A DNA stretch of 64,000 nt from Terriglobia bacterium (GCA_020073565.1 JAIQEY010000033.1:1-64000), one strand, 5' to 3'; shown: positions 35,210-43,847, numbered from the stretch's first letter. Program-made: numbers and translations. Notes: generated from the sequence alone by a model not told the origin.

Positions 35210-35575
35210 TTAGTGCGTGGCTTCGAGCTGGCCCTTCTCGGCCTTCTCCTGACACTCGATACAATGACGCGTCCACGGCACCGCTTCCAGGCGCTTGGAG
35301 TTGATCTCTTTGCCGCAGGAGACGCATTCCCCGAAACTGCCTTCGCGCAGGCGGGCCAGAGCGCCGTCCACCATCAGAAGCAACTGGCGGTCGTTGTTGC
35401 TCTGGCTGAAAAGGAATTCTTTGGTGTAAGAACTGGCCGCGCGATCGGCGATATCCTGCGTCGCCTCTTCGTCGGCGCTGCGGCCGTCTTGCTGATTGCG
35501 GGAAACCATTTGGCGCAGTTCCTGCTGCCGTGTTTCCAGTCTTTTTCTGAAGTACTCCAGCTTCTTCTTATCCAT
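35210..35575 (-). CDS. DksA/TraR family C4-type zinc finger protein
   Basis: 121-aa RNA-polymerase secondary-channel factor. The N-terminal coiled coil (KLEYFRKRLETRQQELRQMV) and the acidic tip region (DEEATQDIADRAASS, close to the DxxDxA tip) precede the zinc finger CVSCGKEINSKRLEAVPWTRHCIECQE with four cysteines. It probably modulates transcription with ppGpp; the shorter size matches the many DksA-like proteins of soil bacteria. It has its own terminator. Confidence 0.92.
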   Translation of the reverse strand: MDKKKLEYFRKRLETRQQELRQMVSRNQQDGRSADEEATQDIADRAASSYTKEFLFSQSNNDRQLLLMVDGALARLREGSFGECVSCGKEINSKRLEAVPWTRHCIECQEKAEKGQLEATH

Positions 35576-35681
35576 GTTCGTAGCCCGCTCGGAAACATAA
35601 CTGCCGTTTCACAGAGCCCTAAGTTCACATGAAGCCAAACAAGTATGGTAAGCGCCAAAGAGAGAATGCGTCAACTGGAAG

Positions 35682-35771
35682 GAGAAGTCAGAGGTTACAG
35701 GTTAGATTGCAGAAGTAAACCCAAAGTCGAGCGGGGTCTCACCTCTTCAATCTGACCTCGAACCTCTGACC
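35682..35771. repeat. AGAGGTTA / TGACCTC repeat
   Basis: GTCAGAGGTTACAGGTTAGATTGCAGAAGT pairs partly with CTTCAATCTGACCTCGAACCTCTGACCTC. It abuts the stop codon of the M28 gene. Similar units are at 14140, 52150 and 58376. Confidence 0.6.
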
Positions 35772-37205
35772 TCATTCTCGCGGCAGCGCGTCCGGCATCG
35801 CGGCCAGCGCGTATCCCATCACCGCCATGGCCGCCGCGTTTTCGCGCAGGTCCTGGGGATCGACTTTGTCGAGTGTGTCGGCGGCGGTGTGGTGGTAGTC
35901 GAAATACTTGCGTCCGTCCTGGAGGATGCCGATACCGGGAACGCCAGCTTCGACCAGCGGGTCGATGTCCGATCCGGGACTGTGATTGGTGCTGCGGAAA
36001 ATCGTAGAACCGACCGGACGCAGAATGTCGAGCAACGGCTGCAAGGCGGCCATCGCCGACGACGACAACTTCATCGCATAGCCCAAGGGATGTCCGGCGC
36101 CCGCGTCACTCTCGATGGCCGCGATGTGATTGCCGATCTCGGATTCGTGCGCTTTCGCGTAAGCTTCGTTGCCACCGCCGCCGTTCTCTTCATCCATCCA
36201 CGCGATCACGCGCAGCGTGCGGCGCGGTCGGAAATGCAAGCGCTGCAGCAATTCCGCGGTCGCCATCGAGATGACTACCCCAGCGCCGTCGTCAATCGCG
36301 CCGCGCCCGAGATCCCACGAATCAAGATGGCCGGAGACTACGACGATCTGCTCGGGGTGTTCGCTCCCCTTCAAATCGGCAACGACGTTGTAGCCGGTCG
36401 TAGCTGGCAGCCGTTGCGGAGTCAGCGTCAGGTGCATGCGCACGCGGCCTTCCGCCGCAAGATGGTCGACCAGGTCCGCATCCTCGGCCGCCAAAGCAGC
36501 AGCGGGAATCGGGGCGGTTTGGCTGTATCCGGTGTGTGGCAGGCGGTAGTTCGCTCCTCCGACCGAACGAATGAGCGACGCAACCGCCCCGAGGTCGGCG
36601 GCGGCTTTCGCGCCACGGCCGCGATAGACCACGGCCTCTCCATAGGCCTCGAACGCATAACCTGCCAGCGCTTTGCGCTCGTCGTACGGAACGTTAAACA
36701 GCACGATCTTGCCAGCAGCTTTGTCGCGGCCGAGCGCCGTGAGTTCGTTGAAGTTGTGGACGACCACCACCTCGGCAGTGAGCCCGTCCGCCGGAGTCGC
36801 AAAACTGCCGCTGAGAGCCGTGAGCACGATTCGCTGCGTCGTCTGCGGAGCCTGTCCGGGGAACTCCACCAGTTCCGCTTTCTCCTCGCCGCGAATCCAG
36901 TGCGAAACGGTCGCGGGTTCGAGGTGAACCTCGAGTCCAAGTTTGCGCATCTCGGCAGCAACGTATTCGGAGGCGGCCTGCGCCTGCGGCGAACCGGCTG
37001 GGCGAGGCCCGATGTTCTCGGTCAAGTGCGCAAGCTGCTGCCACGCGTAGTCGCTCGAAAGCGCGGCATCGCGCACGGCCTGTAGTTGCTCACTCAGTTC
37101 TTTGGGAAGCGGCGGAGCGGTCGGTTGGGCGGCTCGCCGGGTTTGGGGCCAAACGGGGGTACTCGCGAAAACGAGGAGTGTAATCGTCAGAACCAGTCTC
37201 TTCAT
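35772..37205 (-). CDS. Secreted M28 family peptidase
   Basis: 477 aa from the ATG at 37205 (MKRLVLTITLLVFASTPVWPQ is the signal peptide). Zinc ligands: VVSGHLDSWDLGRGAIDDGAGVVISM (His, bridging Asp), IAWMDEENGGGGNEAYA (catalytic Glu pair) and IFRSTNHSPGSDIDPLVEAGVPG (His). A PA-domain insertion precedes the catalytic domain, as in carboxypeptidase Q. It probably processes small peptides in the periplasm. The stop overlaps an intergenic repeat. Its upstream neighbour is a strong minus-strand terminator, so it must have its own promoter between about 37206 and 37315. Confidence 0.88.
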   Translation of the reverse strand: MKRLVLTITLLVFASTPVWPQTRRAAQPTAPPLPKELSEQLQAVRDAALSSDYAWQQLAHLTENIGPRPAGSPQAQAASEYVAAEMRKLGLEVHLEPATVSHWIRGEEKAELVEFPGQAPQTTQRIVLTALSGSFATPADGLTAEVVVVHNFNELTALGRDKAAGKIVLFNVPYDERKALAGYAFEAYGEAVVYRGRGAKAAADLGAVASLIRSVGGANYRLPHTGYSQTAPIPAAALAAEDADLVDHLAAEGRVRMHLTLTPQRLPATTGYNVVADLKGSEHPEQIVVVSGHLDSWDLGRGAIDDGAGVVISMATAELLQRLHFRPRRTLRVIAWMDEENGGGGNEAYAKAHESEIGNHIAAIESDAGAGHPLGYAMKLSSSAMAALQPLLDILRPVGSTIFRSTNHSPGSDIDPLVEAGVPGIGILQDGRKYFDYHHTAADTLDKVDPQDLRENAAAMAVMGYALAAMPDALPRE

Positions 37206-37313
37206 AACGGTCTTATCCCGAAGGCCGGAGTCACTCACCACCACCGCCCAGCGGCGGCGCGGGACTCCGACGGTTTTTGCTTCGTTGGAAACGGTGAGTC
37301 TACAGGACTGGCG

Positions 37314-37346
37314 GCAACAAAAAAAGCGGCCCCATTTTTCGGGGCC
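37314..37346 (-). terminator. Rho-independent terminator with seven-T tract
   Basis: On the minus strand GGCCCC-GAAAAAT-GGGGCC is followed by GCTTTTTTTG. It cannot belong to the M28 gene, which begins downstream, so it must end a transcript coming from the 37350-37670 interval. Confidence 0.85.
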
Positions 37347-37353
37347 ACCCTTT

Positions 37354-37560
37354 TCAAAGAGGCAAAGTGGCAGGAATCAAGAGGAGACGAAGTTTGACGC
37401 CGTTCCGAACACAGGAGACGGCAAGGAGTGAGTCGAGTTCAGTGAGAGTCGTTCCAACGCTTGCGGCCTCTTCATTGTCAAGAAATTGAGCATTTGCCGA
37501 ACCAAAATTGTAAATAACGTCGCTGAACCGCTCCGTTTCGGAAAATTCCAGCAGAATCAT
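37354..37560 (-). other. Possible small transcription unit (68-aa ORF or small RNA)
   Basis: Lies between two minus-strand terminators (37678-37699 and 37314-37346), so some RNA should be made from here. The 68-aa ORF (MILLEFSETERFSDVIYNFG at its start) ends 8 bp before the stem. It has no Shine-Dalgarno, no recognised domain and lower GC codon choice than its neighbours, so a small RNA is equally likely. The rest of the 37206-37715 gap holds nothing else that I can recognise. Confidence 0.3.
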
Positions 37561-37677
37561 ATTCTTAGGGGGACACCCTTAGAGGTATCTCCGATTGAAT
37601 CCCTGATGTGTTGACAGAGAAGAATGCACAAACCTGCACATTGGACGCACAGGCCGTGACCTCTGGGCAAATGAGAC

Positions 37678-37699
37678 AGCCCCTTCTCGCGAAGGGGCT
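37678..37699 (-). terminator. Rho-independent terminator of the gvpL/F-like gene
   Basis: AGCCCCTTC-GCGA-GAAGGGGCT, a perfect 9-bp stem 17 bp past the stop on the minus strand, followed by GTCTCATTTG. Confidence 0.7.
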
Positions 37700-37715
37700 C
37701 TCGGGATGCGGGCTC

Positions 37716-38462
37716 TTAACTGTTACCGGCCACCGTGCGCAGCTTTTCCGGCAGGAAATGGTACGGGGGCCAGGGACCGGTGACGACCAGTTCGCAGTTC
37801 TTGAGTTGCTTGGCGGCTGTGTTGTAGCGGTTCTGATATTTTTCAATCGACTTGGTGTCGATCAGGTGGGCAATGTCGAGCAGCATGCCGTCCGCGTCCA
37901 CCTTCTTACAGCTGATTTCTTCCTCGATCGGATTGAAGAGCTTGTGAACTTGCACGGAGAGGGCGCGCGCCTTGGTCTGGCGCTCGCGATCGCGGGAGGC
38001 TTTTTCCCGCAGCTTGGCGAGGTATTCGCGGCCCACCGTATCGGGCAACACGATCTCTTCCATTGCCTCGCGGAGCGAGCCGTCGCGAACCACGAGCTTG
38101 ATCCGCATCTCAGCCTTTCCGCGCAGCCGGGCAACGCTTTCGCAGAAAGTGCGCCGGTTGGAGCGGACCGCTTGCCGGATGGCATCTTCAGTATCGAAGA
38201 TCGTCCCAAAACGGAACGGCAGCACTGTGGCCGTGCGGAAGCTCTGGCTGACGACCCGGGCATGTTCAAGAACTGACTTCTCGTCGAGTTTGGAAGTTGC
38301 GCGGTCGTATTCACTGACGATGACCGCGAATTCGCCGCTCGGGTAACTCATCACCGGAGCGCCGTTAACACCTTGGACGCCTTCCAGAACAAAGGGCCTG
38401 CGAGCTCGAACGCCATTAGGGAGGGTCGGGTGTTCCGTGAGGCAGTACGCATACCACGCCAT
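37716..38462 (-). CDS. GvpL/GvpF family gas vesicle-type protein
   Basis: 248 aa. The N-terminal YAYCLTEHP and internal VLPFRFGTIF, RIKLVVRDG segments and the C-terminal NCELVVTGPWPPYHF are the GvpL/GvpF signature; in gas-vesicle clusters these proteins chaperone or nucleate GvpA shell assembly. No gvpA, gvpN, gvpK or other gvp gene is present in the 64 kb, so this copy is an orphan and its role is open. It has its own terminator. Confidence 0.85.
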   Translation of the reverse strand: MAWYAYCLTEHPTLPNGVRARRPFVLEGVQGVNGAPVMSYPSGEFAVIVSEYDRATSKLDEKSVLEHARVVSQSFRTATVLPFRFGTIFDTEDAIRQAVRSNRRTFCESVARLRGKAEMRIKLVVRDGSLREAMEEIVLPDTVGREYLAKLREKASRDRERQTKARALSVQVHKLFNPIEEEISCKKVDADGMLLDIAHLIDTKSIEKYQNRYNTAAKQLKNCELVVTGPWPPYHFLPEKLRTVAGNS

Positions 38463-38741
38463 GCATTCTCTCCGAATTGCACCGGGCCTTGGGGACCCTT
38501 TAGATTTTATTCAAAGCTTAGGGCTGCTGTTCGGTACCTGGAAGAAAGGTGGTTTTAACAACGAGTAGATGAGCGCGAAATATTGTGTCCAAATGAATAG
38601 TAAATCGCGCACGCACAATTTGCAACTTTTGTTGCGATAAATGCATCCGCGAAAATCTTATTCTGCGCCAACTCACGGTTAGCAAGACGGTTACGGGAAC
38701 AACACCGAACCACACACATGACCCGCGGTCGGTACATTTGT

Positions 38742-40307
38742 TCAGAGTCTTGCGCGGCTGCGGGCGGCGGCGCGCTCCTGCAAAGCAATGGTCACTGCAC
38801 GCAGCATATCGCCGGCAGGAGCAGGTTTGCCTGTCCAGATTTCAAACTGGCGGGCTGCCTGGTGAACGAACATCTCCACCCCGGGGATGACTGCGAACCC
38901 CTTCCTACGGGCCACTTGCAGCAGGTGCGTTTCGACCGGATCGTACACCATGTCGAAGACCACCCGCGCTTGAATCTCATCATCCTTGAGCGGGCAGTCG
39001 CGGGTATTTCCCATACCGACTGGGGTGGCGTTAATGATCACGTCGAAGGTGACCTTTCGCAGATCGGCCCGCTTGAGGGCGTGCGCCTTGGCCTGCCGCG
39101 CCAGCTTCTGCGCCTTGACGGAACTGCGGTTCAGGATCCACACATCGGCGCCGCGCTCTTTCAAACCGAAGACGGCGGCCCTCGCCGCGCCCCCGGCTCC
39201 TACCACCAGCACCTTCGCACCCTCCACAGACAAGCGTTGCTCCAGTGGACGAACGACTCCGGAGGTATCGGTATTGAAACCGTAGAGCTTGCCCTCCTGC
39301 CCGCGAACCACCGTGTTGCAGGCGCCGATTTTTGAGGTTTGGGCGTCGGTGTTATCGAGGTATTCGAGAATCGCCTGCTTGTACGGCATCGTAATACTGA
39401 GGCCGTGCAACGGAATCTCGCGCAGGCAGTACACCAGATCCTTCAGCGTCTTGGCATGCAGAGCCAGATAAACGCCGTTCACATTCTCGCGCCGGAGCGC
39501 CGTGTTCATGATGATGGGAGAGAGCGAATGCTCGATTGGGTCGCCGGCAACACCAAAAACGCGTGTGGCTGCGTCGACTTGCTCGATGCGGTAGACGCTC
39601 CGAAGTTGCTGCGCGCTGATCTGACCCGGCGCGGTCTTCTGATCCGCGCTGACCGCGCCAAACGTGAAGACGCTGCCCGCGCGCACGCTCAGCACGCGGC
39701 TGATAACGCCCTGCTCTCCCATGCACAAACCAATCAGCGCGTGCTTCTCGCCCTGGGTCTGGAGAAACTTCATCATGGTCACGTTGTCAGAGAGCGTGGT
39801 GGCGGTGCTCACGACCTTATAAAAATCGGCCGGGATCTTGAGCATTTTCTCGAGCGTCTTTTCAAGATTGCGTGTCGCCCGGAAATCATGGAACGAAAGA
39901 ATTAGTCCGGCCCGGCTGCGCAGGCGAGCCAGGACGTCCGGCTTCGCTCGCAGACCGCTCTCCAGTTCGACGTCAATGATCTGACAGCCCGCCGCAGTGG
40001 CCTTGGCGAGCACATCGAATTGCGAAGCCAGCGACCCCTTGAACTTGCCTCCGCTATCCACCCGGCGGCAGGTGGCAATGGCGGTTACGTACTGGTGAGT
40101 CTCAAGAAATCGCCGGATCCTGGGCAGGGCCGCAAGCGGCTGCTTCAGGTAGTCTAAGCGGAACTCCAGAAAGGGGTTATCCCGGGCCATCAACTCGGCC
40201 GTATCGAGCATGTCCTCGACCGATTCCCCGCTCAGCGCCAGGCAAACTTTGGGTAAGCGCAACGGCAGGAAGCGGGGAGCGGCAATGGTGGGCAAAGCCA
40301 ATGGCAT
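38742..40307 (-). CDS. aroDE: Bifunctional 3-dehydroquinate dehydratase / shikimate dehydrogenase
   Basis: Fusion catalysing two consecutive shikimate-pathway steps. Residues ~15-230: type I dehydroquinase (DNPFLEFRLDYL, IIDVELESG, LILSFHDFRAT with the catalytic His, FYKVVSTATTLSDN with the Schiff-base Lys). Residues ~250-521: shikimate dehydrogenase (FGVAGDPIEHSLSPIIMNTAL, LSITMPYKQAI, NTVVRGQEGKLYGFNTDTSG, VLVVGAGGAARAAVFGLKERGADVWILNRS for NADPH). 521 aa. The same fusion is known from plants, Chlamydiae and some other bacteria. The window also holds trpE, which uses the product chorismate. Confidence 0.95.
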   Translation of the reverse strand: MPLALPTIAAPRFLPLRLPKVCLALSGESVEDMLDTAELMARDNPFLEFRLDYLKQPLAALPRIRRFLETHQYVTAIATCRRVDSGGKFKGSLASQFDVLAKATAAGCQIIDVELESGLRAKPDVLARLRSRAGLILSFHDFRATRNLEKTLEKMLKIPADFYKVVSTATTLSDNVTMMKFLQTQGEKHALIGLCMGEQGVISRVLSVRAGSVFTFGAVSADQKTAPGQISAQQLRSVYRIEQVDAATRVFGVAGDPIEHSLSPIIMNTALRRENVNGVYLALHAKTLKDLVYCLREIPLHGLSITMPYKQAILEYLDNTDAQTSKIGACNTVVRGQEGKLYGFNTDTSGVVRPLEQRLSVEGAKVLVVGAGGAARAAVFGLKERGADVWILNRSSVKAQKLARQAKAHALKRADLRKVTFDVIINATPVGMGNTRDCPLKDDEIQARVVFDMVYDPVETHLLQVARRKGFAVIPGVEMFVHQAARQFEIWTGKPAPAGDMLRAVTIALQERAAARSRARL

Positions 40308-40421
40308 TAGTTTCTAGGACGGCGCGATATTACAGGGGCGTAAGCGCAGATGCAACAATGGATTAACAATAGGCAGACAGGAAGCACTTTGGGAGCGGAG
40401 CGGCCGAACACCCTCGTAACC

Positions 40422-40450
40422 TTGACCCCTCCCTCGGCGCTTGTTACCTT
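40422..40450 (+). promoter_or_regulatory. Sigma70-type promoter candidate TTGACC-17-TACCTT
   Basis: A -35 TTGACC and a -10 TACCTT with ideal 17-bp spacing lie about 78 nt before the ATG at 40528, which has its own GGAGG. Confidence 0.5.
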
Positions 40451-40527
40451 CCGGCTGTAACCCTTGTCTCAAGAAAGAGATAGCGAGGCAGCGTGGTTAG
40501 TTCGGTTGGTTTTGAGTCGGAGGTAAC

Positions 40528-41508
40528 ATGAAGAAAACAGGATTGTTATTGGTGCTGCTGGCGAGCCTGGCAGCAGCCCAGCCCAGCGTCACGTCCACCA
40601 TGGTGGCAACACCGGATGCATCGGGAATCGTCAGCACGTCGGTCAATGTGCCTTTCGTGCGGTACCAGACGCCCACCGCCGCCGACATTTACTGCGCCGG
40701 GTTTATCAGCAAGGAACGCCTGCCGGACGCCAACTACGTCAACGGCGGGCTGCAGAGCCCGACCTCAACCAAGTTCGAGACCGGCGAACTCGTCTACTTG
40801 GCGGGCAGAAGCTACCAGGCGGGGCAACTGTACTCCATCGTCCGCGAACTGCGCGACGTCAATGAATACGAAATCTATCCGGGCGAACGGAAGCTGCTGA
40901 AGGATACAGGGCATCCCTACGGAGAAATCGGCCGTGTGCGGGTGCTTGATATCCGCAGCCATAGCGCGATCGCTCAGGTTGTCTATAGCTGCGATCCCAT
41001 CAACCCGGGCGACGTGGCTGTGCCTTTCTCGGAAAAGCCCATGATTAGCTTCCATGTTCCGGGCCATTTCGACCGCTTCGCCCCGTCGAGCGGCAAACTG
41101 TCGGGACGGATCGTCCTCGGCAAAGACTTCGACGACATCATGGGTACGGGCATGAAACTCTACATGAACATGGGTTCCAACCAGGGCGTAAAAGTGGGCG
41201 ACTATTTCCGCGTTATGCGGTCTTATACGTCCACTCTGCACGATCCGGTGGATTCACTCTCCTTCAAGGCCCAGACCTCGGAAGACACTCAGATGCGTCC
41301 ACCCACCTATGAAGGCGGCTTCTTCTCAAACAACTACGCGACTAAGGCGAAAGGGCCGAACATCCACGTGGCGGACCTGCCACGACGGGCCGTGGGCGAA
41401 GTCGTAGTCCTGAACGTAACGCCGACCACGTCGAGTGCCATGGTGGTGTTCGCTCTGGAAGATGTCTACGCTGGCGATGACGTGGAATTGGACGAGTCAG
41501 CGCAGTAA
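40528..41508 (+). CDS. Secreted hypothetical protein with duplicated beta-domain
   Basis: 326 aa with a signal peptide (KKTGLLLVLLASLAAAQP) and otherwise beta-rich. Two segments resemble each other: GEIGRVRVLDIRSHSAIAQVVYSCDPINPGDV (about residues 131-162) and GEVVVLNVTPTTSSAMVVFALEDVYAGDDV (about 290-320), like the small beta-barrel repeats of FlgT-C-type proteins. Between them GSNQGVKVGDYFRVMRSY is a third related piece. Function unknown; probably periplasmic or outer-membrane associated. It is an independent unit with a promoter, GGAGG and terminator, apparently well expressed. Confidence 0.72.
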   Translation: MKKTGLLLVLLASLAAAQPSVTSTMVATPDASGIVSTSVNVPFVRYQTPTAADIYCAGFISKERLPDANYVNGGLQSPTSTKFETGELVYLAGRSYQAGQLYSIVRELRDVNEYEIYPGERKLLKDTGHPYGEIGRVRVLDIRSHSAIAQVVYSCDPINPGDVAVPFSEKPMISFHVPGHFDRFAPSSGKLSGRIVLGKDFDDIMGTGMKLYMNMGSNQGVKVGDYFRVMRSYTSTLHDPVDSLSFKAQTSEDTQMRPPTYEGGFFSNNYATKAKGPNIHVADLPRRAVGEVVVLNVTPTTSSAMVVFALEDVYAGDDVELDESAQ

Positions 41509-41533
41509 CCTTCAAACAATCCGACTGGAAACA

Positions 41534-41562
41534 CGGGGAGAGATCATCTCCCCGTTTCTTTT
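41534..41562 (+). terminator. Rho-independent terminator
   Basis: CGGGGAGA-GATCA-TCTCCCCG followed by TTTCTTTT, 26 bp after the stop of the secreted hypothetical gene. Confidence 0.88.
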
Positions 41563-41579
41563 GCGCGTAGAACAGGCCT

Positions 41580-42179
41580 TCAGGACGAGAGATCGCTGTC
41601 GCCAAAGACTTCGGCGGTAAAAGCCTCGAGGGTCGCGCCCGTGCGCCACGCATCGAACGGCAGGCCCGCCTTGCGGCAGGTCTGTGCGAGGAATGTCTCC
41701 CGGTCCCAGTCATATTCGACCGGCACCTGCGGCAGGAGCAGACCGCGACGCGCGCCCAGACAGACGACTAGGCCGTGGCGGCCTACCTCCACCTTCTCAG
41801 CCTGAATTGGAGACAAGCGTGAGAGCACACTCAAGGAAACCTCCAGCCGCGGAGCCTCCTCTTCGGTAACCGGCAAGAAACGAGAGTCTTCGAAGGCGGC
41901 GGCGCGGGCCGTCTCCGAGACCGCACGATACAAGGGCGCAATCGGCATCGCGTAGCCGACGCATCCCCGCAGATCGCCCTCCAGATAGAGAGTGGTGAAG
42001 ACACCCCGAAAATCGGACAAGTGAGGAGCGAAGGCTGCTGGCGGCGCCTGTTCCGCGTAGGTGGAAAGAATGGCCCGATGAGCAATGGCGAGCAGAATGC
42101 GCCGCTCTTCGATCGAGAACTCCGCCGAAGTTGAACTTGAGCTTTCGCGTACCGTCCGATTTTCAGACAGCCTGGACAT
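41580..42179 (-). CDS. AMMECR1 domain protein (AmmeMemoRadiSam system protein A type)
   Basis: 199 aa. AMMECR1 fold markers: RRILLAIAHRAILSTY, FRGVFTTLYLEGDLRGCVGY (the conserved LRGCIG motif), AAFEDSRFLPVTEEEAPRLEVSLSVLS, GLLLPQVPVEYDWDRETFLAQTCRKAGL. These proteins often sit with Memo and radical SAM genes; neither is adjacent here. The ATG at 42179 still overlaps the pgsA end by 17 bp (the alternative ATG at 42200 overlaps more), so the two genes are translationally coupled. Biochemical role unknown. Confidence 0.85.
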   Translation of the reverse strand: MSRLSENRTVRESSSSTSAEFSIEERRILLAIAHRAILSTYAEQAPPAAFAPHLSDFRGVFTTLYLEGDLRGCVGYAMPIAPLYRAVSETARAAAFEDSRFLPVTEEEAPRLEVSLSVLSRLSPIQAEKVEVGRHGLVVCLGARRGLLLPQVPVEYDWDRETFLAQTCRKAGLPFDAWRTGATLEAFTAEVFGDSDLSS

Positions 42180-42813
42180 CGCGTTTTCTCCGCCGGGCAA
42201 GGACGAACGTGCGGCGGCGCCGCCGTTCCGACTGCCGGTCGATCCGCGACCAGAAAGCGATGAAGTAGTCGACTGCAGAAACTAGAGACAGCAGAACCAT
42301 GAACCAGATCGCGAGCCACGCGATCCAGTACACCGGGAAAATGTAAATGCCGAATAACGGCCACTCGTGCCAGCGGCGAGCCAGAATCACGGCCACCACC
42401 GAAATGATCTGCACCAGCATCTTGAACTTGCCCAGTTCGCTGGCCTGAATCGTAAATCCTTCCGAAGCTGCGATCGACCGCAGACCACTGACCAGAAACT
42501 CGCGGCCAATGATCACGACCGCCATCCATGCCGGCACCAGCACCGGATTAAACTGCACGAGCGTGATGAAGGCCGCCGCGATCAGCAACTTGTCGGCCAG
42601 CGGATCGAGCAGCATCCCCATGGTCGTGATCTGGCCGCGTTTGCGCGCCAGATAACCGTCAATGCCATCGGTAATGGAAGCCAGGATAAAGACGGTGGAG
42701 GCCAGGAGTTCTCTCTCTCCGTGCTGGCTGGAAAAGCGCGGGCTGCAGAGAATCCAGATCAACAGCGGAATGCTGGCGATCCGCGTGAGCGTGATGTAGT
42801 TGGGAAGATTCAC
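42163..42813 (-). CDS. pgsA: CDP-diacylglycerol--glycerol-3-phosphate 3-phosphatidyltransferase
   Basis: Committed step of phosphatidylglycerol synthesis at the inner membrane. The CDP-alcohol phosphotransferase motif DGx2ARx8Gx3Dx3D is complete in DGIDGYLARKRGQITTMGMLLDPLADK. The N-terminus NLPNYITLTRIASIPLLI is typical. 216 aa with four to five helices and a basic C-terminal tail (RQSERRRRRTFVLARRRKR). The start is GTG at 42813. Upstream of and overlapping the AMMECR1 gene. Confidence 0.93.
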   Translation of the reverse strand: MNLPNYITLTRIASIPLLIWILCSPRFSSQHGERELLASTVFILASITDGIDGYLARKRGQITTMGMLLDPLADKLLIAAAFITLVQFNPVLVPAWMAVVIIGREFLVSGLRSIAASEGFTIQASELGKFKMLVQIISVVAVILARRWHEWPLFGIYIFPVYWIAWLAIWFMVLLSLVSAVDYFIAFWSRIDRQSERRRRRTFVLARRRKRDVQAV

Positions 42814-42999
42814 GCGCTACAAGGCCAACGCCCGAGAACGGGCTAGGTTGATTATCCTCTACATCGCTGGCCAAGGCAACGGAGGGAAGAACATCCGGCA
42901 TGGAACGAAGAGAGGCCACCGTCGGGTAAAACCGTGAAGGGCCGACGACGACTTGCTGGAACCGGACGCCCCGCTCTCGGAAAACGAGTCAGGCAAGAA

Positions 43000-43411
43000 C
43001 TACGATGTTCGCCCCAGGCTCTGAAGTAAACCGCCCACCATCTCCGTTACATTGTTATGAGCCGGAACCTGCCCGTTCGGCGTCAATTTGTCCACCAGCG
43101 TGGGCAGTAGCTGTGCGATGGCGGAACCTGCCGTGTCGGGCGAAATCCCAGCCTTCGCGGTCCAGCGCCGTGACCTGGTCGCTCCCCAGTACCTGATGAA
43201 TCTGGTCTCCCGAAATCGGCAGATTTTGTCCAGTCGAGACCCAGGAAGACACCACTCCACCCAAGCCCTTGTCATGGAAATTCTGTACCAGCCCCTGCAA
43301 ACCACCGGGCTGATTCTGGATCATTTGCAAAAGGCTGGATGCGAGCGGACTGGAATTGCCGCCCAGCAAACCACTAACCGCCTGACCTTCGAGATTGTCG
43401 AGTAATCCCAT
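43000..43411 (-). pseudogene. YidB-family protein gene with a 1-nt frameshift
   Basis: Two overlapping ORFs cover one family. The first frame (from the ATG at 43411) gives MGLLDNLEGQ..., GLVQNFHDKGLGGVVSSWVSTGQNLPISGDQIHQVLGSDQVTAL; the second frame (to 43000) continues with AKAGISPDTAGSAIAQLLPTLVDKLTPNGQVP. Joined, they give a normal ~135-aa YidB/DUF937 protein. Removing one base near 43161 (CTGGACCGCGAAG to CTGGCCGCGAAG) restores the frame. It may be genuine loss or a sequencing error. Confidence 0.8.
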
Positions 43412-43449
43412 AAGGGCCTCCTAAGAAATTACGGGAAAATACCGCACAA

Positions 43450-43504
43450 GACGCAGAGCCCCGAAGCAGTCTTTGCTCCGATTCCTCTCGGCGCCCTCTG
43501 CGTC
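43450..43504. repeat. GACGCAGAG palindrome
   Basis: GACGCAGAG and CTCTGCGTC are perfect arms around about 37 nt between the yidB-like and HhH genes. It appears to be a variant of the CACAGAGG family. Confidence 0.6.
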
Positions 43505-43520
43505 TCGGCGGTGAGCACGC

Positions 43521-43847
43521 TTACTTTTGTTTCGCGATGATCTTGTCCTTGATCTTGTTGTAGGTGGCTTGGGGAAGAACTTTCTTCCTCACCAGATCGG
43601 TCTTCTTCGCATACGGACGTCCGTCAATGATTTTCTGCGAATAGGCCACCCCAATCCCCGGAAGAGCATCGAGTTGGTCTTTAGTGGCCGAGTTGATATC
43701 GAGCAGATCCGCAGCCGGAGCAGCGGCGGCCGCTGCCTTGGCCGGCTTCTTGGCGGTCTTGGCCTGGGCGAAACCCATGCCGCTCATCAAACTCAAGGCG
43801 AAAAGTGCGATCAGAATTCTTGCAACCAGGCTTTTACGCATTGTCAC
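43521..43847 (-). CDS. Secreted helix-hairpin-helix protein (ComEA-like)
   Basis: 108 aa: signal peptide ([17 protein letters not shown]), an Ala/Lys-rich spacer and a C-terminal HhH DNA-binding domain ([56 protein letters not shown]). ComEA-type proteins bind incoming DNA in the periplasm during transformation; no other competence genes are in the window, so that role is only possible. It follows the Lys/Ala-rich secreted protein gene by 12 bp, likely as one operon. Confidence 0.85.
   Translation of the reverse strand: MTMRKSLVARILIALFALSLMSGMGFAQAKTAKKPAKAAAAAAPAADLLDINSATKDQLDALPGIGVAYSQKIIDGRPYAKKTDLVRKKVLPQATYNKIKDKIIAKQK

Noticed and set aside
34926-35327. 134-residue N-terminal extension of the XRE regulator
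   Set aside because: No domain, crosses the dksA terminator, and the HTH family begins exactly at the ATG at 34925.
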